64,000 bases of DNA from an archaeon HR01 (GTDB taxonomy: Archaea; Thermoproteota; Nitrososphaeria_A; Caldarchaeales; Caldarchaeaceae): contig BEHD01000008.1 in assembly GCA_002898355.1 (NCBI GenBank), positions 1-64,000 of the forward strand. The letters are read 5' to 3'. Position numbers and translations under genes: made by a program. Below, piece after piece: positions 51,140 through 60,178 of the stretch. Below the pieces are notes generated by a model. The model ran no database searches and was not told where the DNA came from. It was given only the letters and a program-made list of their open reading frames with translations. Positions within the stretch are counted from its first letter, which is position 1. The number at the start of each line of letters is the position of its first letter.

Positions 51140-52606
51140 ATGTTTAGGTCTGGGTTGAAGCTTATCGGGAGGGTGGGCGACGGCGCCACAGAGACCGGGG
51201 CCAGAGTCATACTGTTGAAGGATATGGAGAGGGAGGTGAGGTCTGAAGAGCTGGTCCTAGTCAGGAACGGAGGAGACGACAACCCGGTTAACGAGGTGAT
51301 CGGCGTCCTGAGGGAGGGGCTGGGGAAGAACGAATTCCTAAGCCACAACACCTACAGGCCTGATATCGCATACCTCAAATACGGCGGAGAGCCATCAGGG
51401 GCCAGAGAGGTCTACTCCTTCAAGATTATACCCATAGGGGTTAGAGCCGAGAACGGGCTCGAACCCAACAAAACCATCATCGCACCCCGCTCCCCAGTCT
51501 ACCTCTTGGACGACCTAGACAACCCCATGGGGCTCATCGCCTCCAAGACAGGTGGCGTCCACTACCTCAACGCATACCTCGAAGGGCATGAGAACTGGCA
51601 TGTCCCAGTCCTCAAAGAATACATAACCTACCACGTCGGGGTCTTCGGCAGTACAGGCAGCGGCAAATCATGGCTGGCCAAATACGTCCTCTCAAGGCTC
51701 TACCACGAATGCGGATACAGGGTCCTCATCCTAGACTGGAGCGGCACCGACTACACACCCCTCTTCCAAGAGAAAACCATATCCATCCAGGAGATACAGC
51801 TGGACACCAGCTCGATATTCTCATACCTCTCCGACGTCACCCTAAACTTCGGCGGCAACAACAGCTTAAGAGACGCCTTCGAGGAATTCCTGGAAGAGTG
51901 GCATGACGAGGTGAAGAAGACCGGCGCAGACCCATACCAGCTCTACGAGAAGATGAAATCCAAGATCAGCAGCAAGCTGGAAAGTATTAAGAGGGAAGAT
52001 TACAAGGAGGGGGCGCGAAGGGCCTTCCGCAGGGCCTTCAAGAGGCTGATGCCCGAGACCCTGAAGCCCCTCATGGGCAACACCTCGATAGAGGAACTCT
52101 TGCATAGGCTCGATAGGGAGAAGACACTGGTGATAGATATGGGCGGCGTCACCAGCTCCAGCAAGCTGAGCTTCTTCCTAGCCCTAGGCTCTGAGCTCTA
52201 CCGGCTTATGGATATGGGGGAGAACATCAACACAGCCCTCGTGGTGGATGAGGCGCCCCAGTATGCGCCTTGGGAGCCGAGGGGGATACAGGTGGAGACC
52301 ACCGAGATGATAAAGAACCTGGCAGCCCTAGGCCGGAAGAGAGGGCTCAACCTCACGCTGATATCCCAGGGTATCAGGGGTGAGATAGGTATAAACGCTG
52401 CGGTCAGGAGGAACCTCAACACCTACTTCATAGGCAGGATACACCCCCTCGACGCCTCTGGGGAGGGTGGAGCGGCTGAGTGGCTGGAACCCTACGGTGT
52501 GAGGGCTGAGCAGCTTCTACAGCTCAAGCCTGGAAGATTCTACATCTCAGGCATCATGAACCCGTCTCCTATCCCCCTCCTCCTCACCTTCAACCCAGGT
52601 GAATGA
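51140..52606 (+). CDS. herA: HerA-family DNA translocase ATPase
   Basis: A 488-residue hexameric pump. LKLIGRVGDGATETGA is the HAS-barrel start, FGSTGSGKSWLAKYVLSRL the Walker A, ALVVDEAPQYAPWEP the Walker B, and LTLISQGIRGEIGINAAVRRN the downstream arginine-finger region. It works with NurA in end resection during homologous recombination. NurA follows directly. Mre11 and Rad50, normally in the same operon, are not in this neighbourhood. Start may be TTG 51155. Confidence 0.92.
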   Translation: MFRSGLKLIGRVGDGATETGARVILLKDMEREVRSEELVLVRNGGDDNPVNEVIGVLREGLGKNEFLSHNTYRPDIAYLKYGGEPSGAREVYSFKIIPIGVRAENGLEPNKTIIAPRSPVYLLDDLDNPMGLIASKTGGVHYLNAYLEGHENWHVPVLKEYITYHVGVFGSTGSGKSWLAKYVLSRLYHECGYRVLILDWSGTDYTPLFQEKTISIQEIQLDTSSIFSYLSDVTLNFGGNNSLRDAFEEFLEEWHDEVKKTGADPYQLYEKMKSKISSKLESIKREDYKEGARRAFRRAFKRLMPETLKPLMGNTSIEELLHRLDREKTLVIDMGGVTSSSKLSFFLALGSELYRLMDMGENINTALVVDEAPQYAPWEPRGIQVETTEMIKNLAALGRKRGLNLTLISQGIRGEIGINAAVRRNLNTYFIGRIHPLDASGEGGAAEWLEPYGVRAEQLLQLKPGRFYISGIMNPSPIPLLLTFNPGE

Positions 52607-52607
52607 G

Positions 52608-53780
52608 ATGGCTGAGGAATACTTCGAGTGGCAGCTGCTACCCCACGACCTCAAGGCATCCTTCTTCCACGAGGCCGACAAGGAGTCCAGATTCCTAGCC
52701 GAGAGAATCCAGCAGCTCTCGGAGCATCTGGAGAAGGCCGTACCCATCATCAAGCCCCATCTCCAGAGGCTAAAGACTCATAACCGTCTCCACACCGTCT
52801 CGGCGGTGGACGGCTCCCGCTCACCCAAGCTCAGCGAGAGGCTGGGCGCAAGATACGGAGTCTACTCGGTCGGCTCCGTAACCGTCTACGGCCTGGAGAG
52901 GAGGGATGAGATACTGAAGGGCTCCGTCTTCAAGAGGCGGCAGGCCCTCTCCAGGGATGTGAGCAAGCACCTCTTCGACCTCCTGATGACCAACGCCGAG
53001 AGGAAGCTGGCCCTGGAGATGCTTGGGAAGGCCGACCTGGTGGTGATAGACGGCAGCTTCCTAGGGTTCCTCACCAAGTCCCTAAGGATAAAATCCGAGG
53101 AGATATCGGAGGAGATAGCCCGCACCCTAGATGAGACCGTCGGGATAACGAGGGATTTGATGGATAGCGGTAATGTGATTTCGGTGGTTAAGCGGAGCCC
53201 GTCCAAGGCCATAGGAGGCCATCTGGTTCTTAGGGATGGGCTGGAGACACCTTTCAAATACATCCTGGATAGGTTCATCCTATCATTCATCATGGAGCCT
53301 GGGTCCGTCTTCTACTATGAGGACCTTTTAGGCGAGGCCCATCCCATCTCCTACTATAACGCAGTCGCCGCCCATGCCCAGAGGCTCACATCGCTGGAGG
53401 ATGTGGAGATGAGGGCTAGGAGGGATATCTACGCACCCATCCAGCGGTTCAGATATGAGGGTGGTGAGGAGCTTCTGAGACGGCTCACAAGGGTTCAGGT
53501 GAGGGTATCCGCCTCGGCTCCTACATGCGAGATAGAATATCCCCGCAACATATCGAGGGCTAGGCTGGAGGAGTGGCTGGGCCAGCCCCACTTCTTCAGC
53601 CATGGGACAGGGCTTCCCGTAGCCTTGGACCTTGTGGACAGCCTGGTGGGCATACCGTCGAGGTTTACCGATGAGTTCGTGGCGGAGCTGGAGGCTAGGA
53701 CCCTTGATAGGCTGGGCGGCAGAGACTTCGAGGTCCTCAAGCTCTTCTTCGCATATCTCAACCCCCAGAAGCCCATCTAG
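52608..53780 (+). CDS. nurA: NurA 5'-3' nuclease
   Basis: About 390 residues. The NurA domain has VSAVDGSRSPKLSERLGARYGVYSVG with the first catalytic Asp, and LVVIDGSFLGFL with the second; DLVDSLVGIPSRFTDEFVAEL closes the domain. The ORF track begins at GTG 52599, inside the herA stop; ATG 52608 lies one base after that stop and has GGTGA at good spacing, so it is preferred. It functions with HerA. Confidence 0.9.
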   Translation: MAEEYFEWQLLPHDLKASFFHEADKESRFLAERIQQLSEHLEKAVPIIKPHLQRLKTHNRLHTVSAVDGSRSPKLSERLGARYGVYSVGSVTVYGLERRDEILKGSVFKRRQALSRDVSKHLFDLLMTNAERKLALEMLGKADLVVIDGSFLGFLTKSLRIKSEEISEEIARTLDETVGITRDLMDSGNVISVVKRSPSKAIGGHLVLRDGLETPFKYILDRFILSFIMEPGSVFYYEDLLGEAHPISYYNAVAAHAQRLTSLEDVEMRARRDIYAPIQRFRYEGGEELLRRLTRVQVRVSASAPTCEIEYPRNISRARLEEWLGQPHFFSHGTGLPVALDLVDSLVGIPSRFTDEFVAELEARTLDRLGGRDFEVLKLFFAYLNPQKPI

Positions 53781-53784
53781 GCCG

Positions 53785-55194
53785 GTGTCAGATGGTTTGA
53801 GGCTCACCCTCTACGGTGGGGCCGGCGAGATAGGGGGTAACAAAATCCTCCTAGAGACCAAGTCCACCAGGATATTCCTCGACTTCGGAATACGATACTC
53901 CGTCCGGGCTATGTATTTTGGAGCCTTCCTCCAGCCCCGCCGTTTCAGCCTCCTCTCCGACTACCTGCTGACAGGTATTCTGCCGCCTGTTAGGGGGATA
54001 TACAGCCGGGAGCTACTGGGTGAGGGCCTTGACTCGCTGGATAGCGACGCCCCAGCCGTTGACGCATGCATAATCAGCCACGCCCACCTAGACCATAGCG
54101 GACATGCCAGCTTCCTCCGGGAGGATATACCCCTCTACATGGGCGAGGGTGCCAGGGTCTTGATAAGGGCCAGGGAGATGGTGAGAAACCCATCGCCAGA
54201 ACACCTCTTCAACAGGGGGAGGAGCAGGGGTGAACGCCTCTGCCAAACCTTCAGGACGGGAAGCAGAATCACCGTGGGAGACATCGTACTCCACCCCATA
54301 CATGTGGACCACTCCATCCCAGCCGCCTACGGCTTCATCATCGAGACGCCGGAGAAGACCCTAGCATACACCGGCGACTTCCGCCTCCACGGCCCTATGG
54401 GATGGATGAGCCGTGAATTCATCGAAGCCTGCGGGGAGAAGGCTGTGGAGGCCCTCCTAGTGGAGGGGACGAGGGTTGGGGATGACAAACGCTTCACCGA
54501 GGAGGATGTGAGGCGGGAGATGACGTCGCTGATGTCCAGCTCCCATGGGAAGATGGTGGCGGTGGTGGTGGGGTCCCTAGACTTCGACAGGCTGAAGACG
54601 GTCCTGGAAGCCTCCCAAGCCAGCGGTAGAACCCTGGTAGTCTCACTACACCACGCCCACATCCTCAAACACCTCGCAGGCGGGGGGCTGCGGATGGATG
54701 TGCCGAGGATGGCCGAGGACGTCCTGATGGCTTACCAGAAGAGGAGAGGGAGTGGCAAATATGAGCCGGCCGACTACTCGGGGTGGATGGCGGAGCTGGT
54801 GGAGGACCCTACGATACCTCTGTTGAGGGATGCCGACATCTCATCCAGGCCGGACCGCTATGTCCTGGCACTCAGCAGGGCTGAGGATATCATCGAGCTG
54901 GCGGACCTCAGGCCGCCGCCAGGCTCACCCTTCATCCTATCCACCAGCGAAGCCCACTCCGAGGAGCAGGTCCTGGAGCAGGAGAAGATACTCAACTGGG
55001 CCACCCTCCTCAACATGAGGTTCCACCACATCCACGCGTCAGGCCACGCGTCGGCAGGCGACCTGATAGAATCCATCGAGAGGATAAACCCTGAGAAGGT
55101 GATACCCATCCACACGGAGAACCCCCACCTCTTCAGGAAGAACCTCCAGATGGAGGTGGAGATACCTAGGACGGGTGAGGCCCTGGAGCTGTAA
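53785..55194 (+). CDS. Beta-CASP metallo-beta-lactamase nuclease (RNase J-like)
   Basis: About 469 residues. LTLYGGAGEIGGNKILLE is the RNase J-type start, SHAHLDHSGHASFL is the HxHxDH zinc motif, TLAYTGDFRLHG supplies the further Asp, and the beta-CASP closing motifs are HASGHASAGDL and VIPIHTENPHLF. The ORF track start (53632) lies in nurA; GTG 53785, 4 bp after the nurA stop, is the likely one. It is placed where Mre11 might be expected in a herA operon; it could act on RNA or DNA. Confidence 0.85.
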   Translation: MSDGLRLTLYGGAGEIGGNKILLETKSTRIFLDFGIRYSVRAMYFGAFLQPRRFSLLSDYLLTGILPPVRGIYSRELLGEGLDSLDSDAPAVDACIISHAHLDHSGHASFLREDIPLYMGEGARVLIRAREMVRNPSPEHLFNRGRSRGERLCQTFRTGSRITVGDIVLHPIHVDHSIPAAYGFIIETPEKTLAYTGDFRLHGPMGWMSREFIEACGEKAVEALLVEGTRVGDDKRFTEEDVRREMTSLMSSSHGKMVAVVVGSLDFDRLKTVLEASQASGRTLVVSLHHAHILKHLAGGGLRMDVPRMAEDVLMAYQKRRGSGKYEPADYSGWMAELVEDPTIPLLRDADISSRPDRYVLALSRAEDIIELADLRPPPGSPFILSTSEAHSEEQVLEQEKILNWATLLNMRFHHIHASGHASAGDLIESIERINPEKVIPIHTENPHLFRKNLQMEVEIPRTGEALEL

Positions 55195-55231
55195 GGATTA
55201 AATCTTTGCAACTTGGGGTGTTGGGCTGGGC

Positions 55232-55735
55232 TTGCTGAGTACCTTCATGCACTGGATGCATCTTCTCGGCGTGGTCTTCTGGATAGGCGGTGTAGCCTAC
55301 ATCCTCCTAGTGTTGATGGCTGGCCTACCCCATGTGGCTTTGAGGGATAGGGCCCGTATGATGCCCATACTGCTGAGGAGGTTCCTATACTTGGTCTGGG
55401 TGAGTGTAGCTGTGGTGGCTGCCACAGGCCTTTACAGGGTCGTCTTCGTGATGGGGATAACCGATGTGGCAGCCCTCACCATGACAAGGTACGGCAACCT
55501 GCTGCTGGCTAAGCTGGTGCTGGTGGCTGCGCTTCTGGCGGTGGCGTCCTCCGTAACCCTCCGAGTATATCCAAGGACGGTCAGACATCTCCAAACCCAT
55601 CTGGAGGAGCCGGCGGACAGCTACAGGTGCACCTCCTGCCGTATGATTACAGGCTCCATCAAGCTACATCTTGAGACGGGGCTTGTCCTGGCCGCTGTGA
55701 TAATCTTTGCGGCGGCCCTCCTCAGGGGTGCCTGA
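55232..55735 (+). CDS. CopD-like four-helix membrane protein
   Basis: A 167-residue integral membrane protein, start TTG 55232, with about four helices. FMHWMHLLGVVFWIGGVAYILLVL (with His residues in the first helix) is typical of the CopD/DUF2269 family, linked to copper or haem handling. Between helices 3 and 4 is YRCTSCRM, a CxxC that could bind metal. It follows the nuclease gene by 37 bp. Confidence 0.7.
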   Translation: MLSTFMHWMHLLGVVFWIGGVAYILLVLMAGLPHVALRDRARMMPILLRRFLYLVWVSVAVVAATGLYRVVFVMGITDVAALTMTRYGNLLLAKLVLVAALLAVASSVTLRVYPRTVRHLQTHLEEPADSYRCTSCRMITGSIKLHLETGLVLAAVIIFAAALLRGA

Positions 55736-57607
55736 CTACATCTCCTCTAGGAGCGGTATACCTATCAGGTTGGCTGTGGAGGAGAGGGCTGTCCGGAAGG
55801 CCTCCACGATGGCCAGCCTAAACCCTTTAACATCCGCCTCGGCCGTTAGGACGGGGCATTTCTCGTAGAAGTCGTTGAAGGCTGATGCCAGGTCGTGGGC
55901 GTGGTTGACCACCTTCTTCACCAACAGCATCCTGGCAGCATCCTCCACCACCAGCGGTGTGTGGGCTATCTTGAGGATGAGGGCCTTCTCCTCATCGGCC
56001 AGGCTGGCCGGGCATTCGTATCTCGGCCCCGTATCCGCCTTCTCCAAGATCCTTGACGCACGGGCGTAGGCGTATTGGATGTAGGGGCCTGTGTCACCCT
56101 CCATATCCATGGCCTCCTCCGTGTCAAAGACTATCATCTTGTCGCTGTCGCTTCTGATGAGGTTGTAGCGGAGGGCTGCAACAGCTATGGCCTCGGCGGT
56201 CTCCTCCACCTTCCCACGGCTCCAGTCGGGATGCCTCTTCAACGTCTCCGACACGGCCTTCTCCTTCAGATGTGTGAGGAGCTGCTCCACGTTTATGAAG
56301 ACGCCGCCCCTACCGCTCATGTGGACGAACCCCTGCTGCACCTGTCTGACACCGAGCTTCTCTGCGTCCCTGGCGCTGAGGGAGACCACCTCATAGGAGT
56401 GGTGGTGGTAGCGGCTCCTATCCACACCTAGAAAACCTATGGCGTATCTGACAATTTCCTGGGGCCTCCTCTGGCGTGCATCCACGACGTTGACAGTGTG
56501 GTCCACCCCTCCTATCCGGTATTCCCTATCCCCTGCATAGTCTGTGATGAGTACGGTGGTTCCGTCGGGGTTGGTTCCCCAGACTCTGTATCTGAAGTCC
56601 CGTGTTAGGAGTCCCAGCTTCCACGCCGCATACGCTATATCCCTGGCCACGTAGGTTGTGGCTCCGTCGCTCTTCACGAGGACTTCGTCACCCTCCCTGG
56701 CTAGGGTGGGGTGCTGGGATAGGTTGATGAGCCAGCAACCCTTCTTCGGCCCGTCCACCGCCACATATATGGCCCCTGATTTCTTCAGCTTCTCGAAGAC
56801 CTCGTCCCAGAGGTTGAAGGCTAGGATGTCGCTCTCCCTGTTGAGGATGTCGTAGCGGGCTCCGAGCCTCCAGCAGGTTTTGAGCTGGTCTGCGAGAACC
56901 CTCTCGGCAACCATCCTATTTAGCCTGAAGGTCTCGGTGTCACGCCCCTCTATCTCCAGGGTTATTCTCCGCTTCTCCTGCGACAGGGCCTGGTCAGACT
57001 CGATCAATCGGTTGACCTCAACGTATATTCTTCCACAGTATTCGTCGAACCTCTCGCCGGCCGGTGGTTCAGGGCTGTATCCCAGCCTTGTGAATGCGAG
57101 GAGTATGTCGGCCATCTGGCTTCCGCTGTCGTCGATGTAGTTGGCCACCACAACCCTGTAGCCCTGGCTACGGTATATTCTGGCTATGCTGTCGCCTAGG
57201 CATGTGTTCCTGGCGTGGCCGATGTGGAGGGCCTTGTTGGGGTTGACGCTTGTATGCTCCACCAGGACGGTCTTTCCACGGCCGACTGCTGACCAGCAGA
57301 ACCTCTCACCCTCACCTATAACGGTGTTCAGGAGGTCTGGGGCGAAATTCACCCATCTAACCCAGAAGTTGATGTATCCGGGTCTTACGGCCTCCACCCT
57401 CTCCACAAGCCTGGCCTTCGAGAGGTCTATCCCAGACGCTATCTCCTCGGCTATGCTCTGGGGTGGTTTTCTGACGGTTTTGGCGATGTCGAAGGCTGAG
57501 GTGCATGATACTTCGCCGAAACCAGCCTGTCTAGGAATCTCCAGCCGGGGCTCCTCCACCCCCGCATCCCTCAGCAGCATCCGAACCTCGTCGAGAAGCT
57601 TTCTCAA
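55736..57607 (-). CDS. argS: Arginyl-tRNA synthetase
   Basis: A 623-residue class I synthetase. VEHTSVNPNKALHIGHARNTCLGDSIAR is the ArgRS HIGH region; DDSGSQMADILLAFTRLGY and RIGGVDHTVN follow, and the family's QQGFVHMSGRGG sits in place of a clear KMSKS, as in many ArgRS. The C-terminal DALR anticodon domain ends NDFYEKCPVLTAEADVKGFRLAIV. The gene abuts the CopD-like gene tail to tail (no gap). Confidence 0.95.
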   Translation of the reverse strand: MRKLLDEVRMLLRDAGVEEPRLEIPRQAGFGEVSCTSAFDIAKTVRKPPQSIAEEIASGIDLSKARLVERVEAVRPGYINFWVRWVNFAPDLLNTVIGEGERFCWSAVGRGKTVLVEHTSVNPNKALHIGHARNTCLGDSIARIYRSQGYRVVVANYIDDSGSQMADILLAFTRLGYSPEPPAGERFDEYCGRIYVEVNRLIESDQALSQEKRRITLEIEGRDTETFRLNRMVAERVLADQLKTCWRLGARYDILNRESDILAFNLWDEVFEKLKKSGAIYVAVDGPKKGCWLINLSQHPTLAREGDEVLVKSDGATTYVARDIAYAAWKLGLLTRDFRYRVWGTNPDGTTVLITDYAGDREYRIGGVDHTVNVVDARQRRPQEIVRYAIGFLGVDRSRYHHHSYEVVSLSARDAEKLGVRQVQQGFVHMSGRGGVFINVEQLLTHLKEKAVSETLKRHPDWSRGKVEETAEAIAVAALRYNLIRSDSDKMIVFDTEEAMDMEGDTGPYIQYAYARASRILEKADTGPRYECPASLADEEKALILKIAHTPLVVEDAARMLLVKKVVNHAHDLASAFNDFYEKCPVLTAEADVKGFRLAIVEAFRTALSSTANLIGIPLLEEM

Positions 57608-57890
57608 CCCAGGAGAGGAGGGCCATGTGGAATATATGGGTGTGAGGTGGGCTGGCTATCTCACCGTTGGCGGTTTAAAAAGGGGCTGCTAAGCCGGTCT
57701 TCTTCGGGCCTGTGTAGGTTCTCAACTATAGGAATGGCCCCAGCGTTGTGGTTGGTGGGGTATTGGGGTGGGTAAGCGGGCTAGAAGATGGGGGAGAACC
57801 AGAGAAATGCATGGATAGCCTAACATAGTAGCATATCTGCTTGTTGACAATTCATTCTAAAATATTCGGTTACATCACGTGGGGGAGATA
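57608..57890. promoter_or_regulatory. Divergent spacer of argS and the MFS gene
   Basis: The 283-bp spacer has TTTTTAAA (minus, about 57674-57681), a TATA for argS giving a leader of some 45 bases, and CTAAAATATT (about 57857-57866) before the MFS gene. No other feature was seen. Confidence 0.4.
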
Positions 57891-59297
57891 ATGGAGGATA
57901 ATATTCGGCCATCCCCTATGATATTGCTCGCCCTCCTCCTAGCTATATTCCTGTCGGCCATAGATGCTACTGTAGTAGCGGTGGCCATGCCGAGAGTTGT
58001 CGCCCAGCTAGGGGGTGTGAACATCTACAGCTGGGTCTTCACAGCCTACATCCTTTCGTCAACAATTTCAGGCCCACTATGGGGTAGGATATCCGACATC
58101 TACGGGAGGAAAACCGTCTACATGGCAGGGATAGCCATCTTCATAGTTGGGTCAGCCCTCAGCGGAATATCAGCCAGCATGCTTCAGCTGGTCATCTTCC
58201 GGGCCCTACAGGGCTTGGGAGCGGGCTCGGTGCTCGTTCTCACCTTCACCATGATTGGTGAACTCTACAAGCTCGAGGAGAGGGCCAGGATAACAGGCTA
58301 CACAACATCGGTGTGGACTCTGGCCAGTGTCGCAGGCCCTCCACTGGGCGGCTTCCTCGTAGACAACGTAGACTGGAGATGGGTCTTCTACATCAACATC
58401 CCCTTCGGCATAGTATCGGCATCAATAATCTGGCGTAAACTGGCCTCTATCCGTGGAGAGGTGAAAAGTATTGACGTGGTAGGGGCTGCCCTCTTCTCAT
58501 CCGCCTTCACAACAATCCTCCTATACCTCAACGAGTACAGCAGCCTAGGACCTCTGGGATTACTAGCCATACCGGTATCCATCACGGCCCTCTCAGCATT
58601 CATATATGTGGAGAGACGGGCCGCCAACCCACTCATACCCTTAAACATCTTCAGGGACAGAGTTCTAAGGGTAGCCTATCTAGGAAACCTGACAGCCGGC
58701 TTCATCTTCTTCGGCACAATAGCCTACATGCCCCTCTATCTCCAGTGGGGGATACGTCTTAACGCCACTCAATCGGGACTCGCCCTCCTACCCATCACAA
58801 TCGGATGGCTCAAATCCGCCAACCTGTCCGCAAGACTCGTAGTGACGATGGGGCCCAAGCCCCTCGCCCTATCCAGCGGCCTCTTCCTACTAGCGGGAAC
58901 TGCTGCCATGACATTCCTGAAAGATATCCTCCCCCTCCTGCTGACATCGCTATGGCTTCTAGGTATGGGTATGGGGTTCACAGTCTCCACATTCCTCATC
59001 ACGACGCAGACGGTTGTATCCCGGAGCATCCTAGGAGTTGCCACATCCCTCCTGAGCTTTCTAAGACTTCTGGGTGGGGCGGTCTCAGCAGTTGTCTTAT
59101 GGGTTCCAATATCGGCGGTGGTGGGAGGCCTAGAGCCCGGCCTGGACGCCAGCGTCCCCACCCTAACCCCAGAGCAGGTAGCCGCCTTCAGCACAGCTAT
59201 ATCCCAGGCATTCACCATATGCATCGCCATAGCAGCAACCTCCCTCGCAATCTATCTACTCCTTCCACCCATCAAGCTGAGGGGCAGGCAGGCTTGA
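57891..59297 (+). CDS. MFS multidrug-type exporter (DHA2 / EmrB-QacA family)
   Basis: About 468 residues with about 14 helices. LSAIDATVVAVAMPRVVAQLGG is the diagnostic DHA2 motif in helix 1, GRISDIYGRKTVYMAGIAIF is motif A, and RALQGLGAGSVLVLTFTMIGE is motif B. ATG 57891 (MEDNIRPSP) with GGGGGAG before it is chosen over the ORF-track GTG 57879. The substrate is unknown; proton-driven export of drugs or metabolites is usual. Confidence 0.9.
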   Translation: MEDNIRPSPMILLALLLAIFLSAIDATVVAVAMPRVVAQLGGVNIYSWVFTAYILSSTISGPLWGRISDIYGRKTVYMAGIAIFIVGSALSGISASMLQLVIFRALQGLGAGSVLVLTFTMIGELYKLEERARITGYTTSVWTLASVAGPPLGGFLVDNVDWRWVFYINIPFGIVSASIIWRKLASIRGEVKSIDVVGAALFSSAFTTILLYLNEYSSLGPLGLLAIPVSITALSAFIYVERRAANPLIPLNIFRDRVLRVAYLGNLTAGFIFFGTIAYMPLYLQWGIRLNATQSGLALLPITIGWLKSANLSARLVVTMGPKPLALSSGLFLLAGTAAMTFLKDILPLLLTSLWLLGMGMGFTVSTFLITTQTVVSRSILGVATSLLSFLRLLGGAVSAVVLWVPISAVVGGLEPGLDASVPTLTPEQVAAFSTAISQAFTICIAIAATSLAIYLLLPPIKLRGRQA

Positions 59298-59995
59298 GCT
59301 TTGAGATAGCTGTGAGTATAGATATCATGGGTGGGAGGACTGTTAGGCTTGAGAAGGGTAGTCCAGAAAAGCCGACATACTATCCCCACACCCCTGTGGA
59401 ATATGCGAGACATTTCAGCCAGGGTAGATGCGACAGGCTTCATGTGGTGGATTTGGATGCCGCTCTGGGGCGGGGGAGAAACACCGATATCATAGCTGGG
59501 GTTGTGGCCGCTTCTAAAAAGCCTGTGCAGGTGGCCGGCGGAATCAGAAGAATGGAGACAGCGGAAGAGGTCTTCAAAACCGGGGCCTCTAAGATTGTGA
59601 TCTCCTCGCTCATATTCACCGATGAGGGTGAGGCGGCGAAGATACTTGCGAGATATGGGGGCCGGCGTGTGGTCGCAGCCCTTGACGTCAGGGCTGACGG
59701 AGGAATTACAGTCCATGGATGGCGGCGGGACATCGGCCTCAACCTACTGGATGCTCTACAGCATGTTTTGGAGCTGGGGTTCGAGGAGATCATACTGACA
59801 GATACATCCAGGGATGGAACACTTCAGGGTGTTTCCACCCAGCTGATGGAGAAGGTTCCAGCCAAGCTTAGAGGAAGGATACATGTGGCTGGAGGAATCG
59901 CAGGTGAAGACGACCTATCCACCCTGAAGGGGATGGGTTTTGCTGGCGCAGTGCTGGGGAAGGCGGTCTATGAGGGGCTGATAAAAATACTGTGA
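59294..59995 (+). CDS. HisA-like ProFAR isomerase family protein
   Basis: About 233 residues, a (beta-alpha)8 barrel. IAVSIDIMGGRTVRL has the first catalytic Asp, LTDTSRDGTLQG the second, and the phosphate-binding loops are AGGIRRMETAEEVF and VAGGIAGEDDLSTL. TTG 59294 overlaps the MFS stop (TTGA) and gives the expected N-terminus; the ORF-track start is far upstream within the MFS gene. No other his gene is near, so a HisA-related role outside histidine synthesis cannot be excluded. Confidence 0.8.
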   Translation: MSFEIAVSIDIMGGRTVRLEKGSPEKPTYYPHTPVEYARHFSQGRCDRLHVVDLDAALGRGRNTDIIAGVVAASKKPVQVAGGIRRMETAEEVFKTGASKIVISSLIFTDEGEAAKILARYGGRRVVAALDVRADGGITVHGWRRDIGLNLLDALQHVLELGFEEIILTDTSRDGTLQGVSTQLMEKVPAKLRGRIHVAGGIAGEDDLSTLKGMGFAGAVLGKAVYEGLIKIL

Positions 59996-60129
59996 GAACC
60001 GTCAAAAACAAGATACAGCATATATGTAGCCTGTCATAGTGATTGAAAACATTTGGGGCTGTCCCATATTAAATCGTTTCAGCCGTTTTTTCGACGTTGA
60101 GGGGTTTATATCATCTGTCGAGAAAACAT

Positions 60130-60138
60130 CTAAATATC
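60130..60138 (+). promoter_or_regulatory. TATA box of the glutamate-synthase operon
   Basis: CTAAATATC is about 25 bp before a GAGGTGGGG ribosome site at 60165-60173, and the frame opens after it; a second AT-rich element, TTTATATCA, lies near 60103-60112. Confidence 0.45.
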
Positions 60139-60178
60139 TCGTATTCATCAACCCGTAATCCAACGAGGTGGGGACTGG

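Noticed and set aside
51140-53780. HerA-NurA as an antiviral defence system
   Set aside because: The pair has the normal archaeal recombination architecture and lies among housekeeping genes; no defence-type partner is seen.
53632-53784. N-terminal 51 residues of the nuclease ORF
   Set aside because: They overlap nurA in another frame (Trp/Ser/Arg-rich); the RNase J-type N-terminus begins at GTG 53785.
58805-59293. 163-residue upstream extension of the HisA-like ORF
   Set aside because: It is an out-of-frame reading of the MFS gene, rich in Pro/Arg/Ser; TTG 59294 gives the family start.
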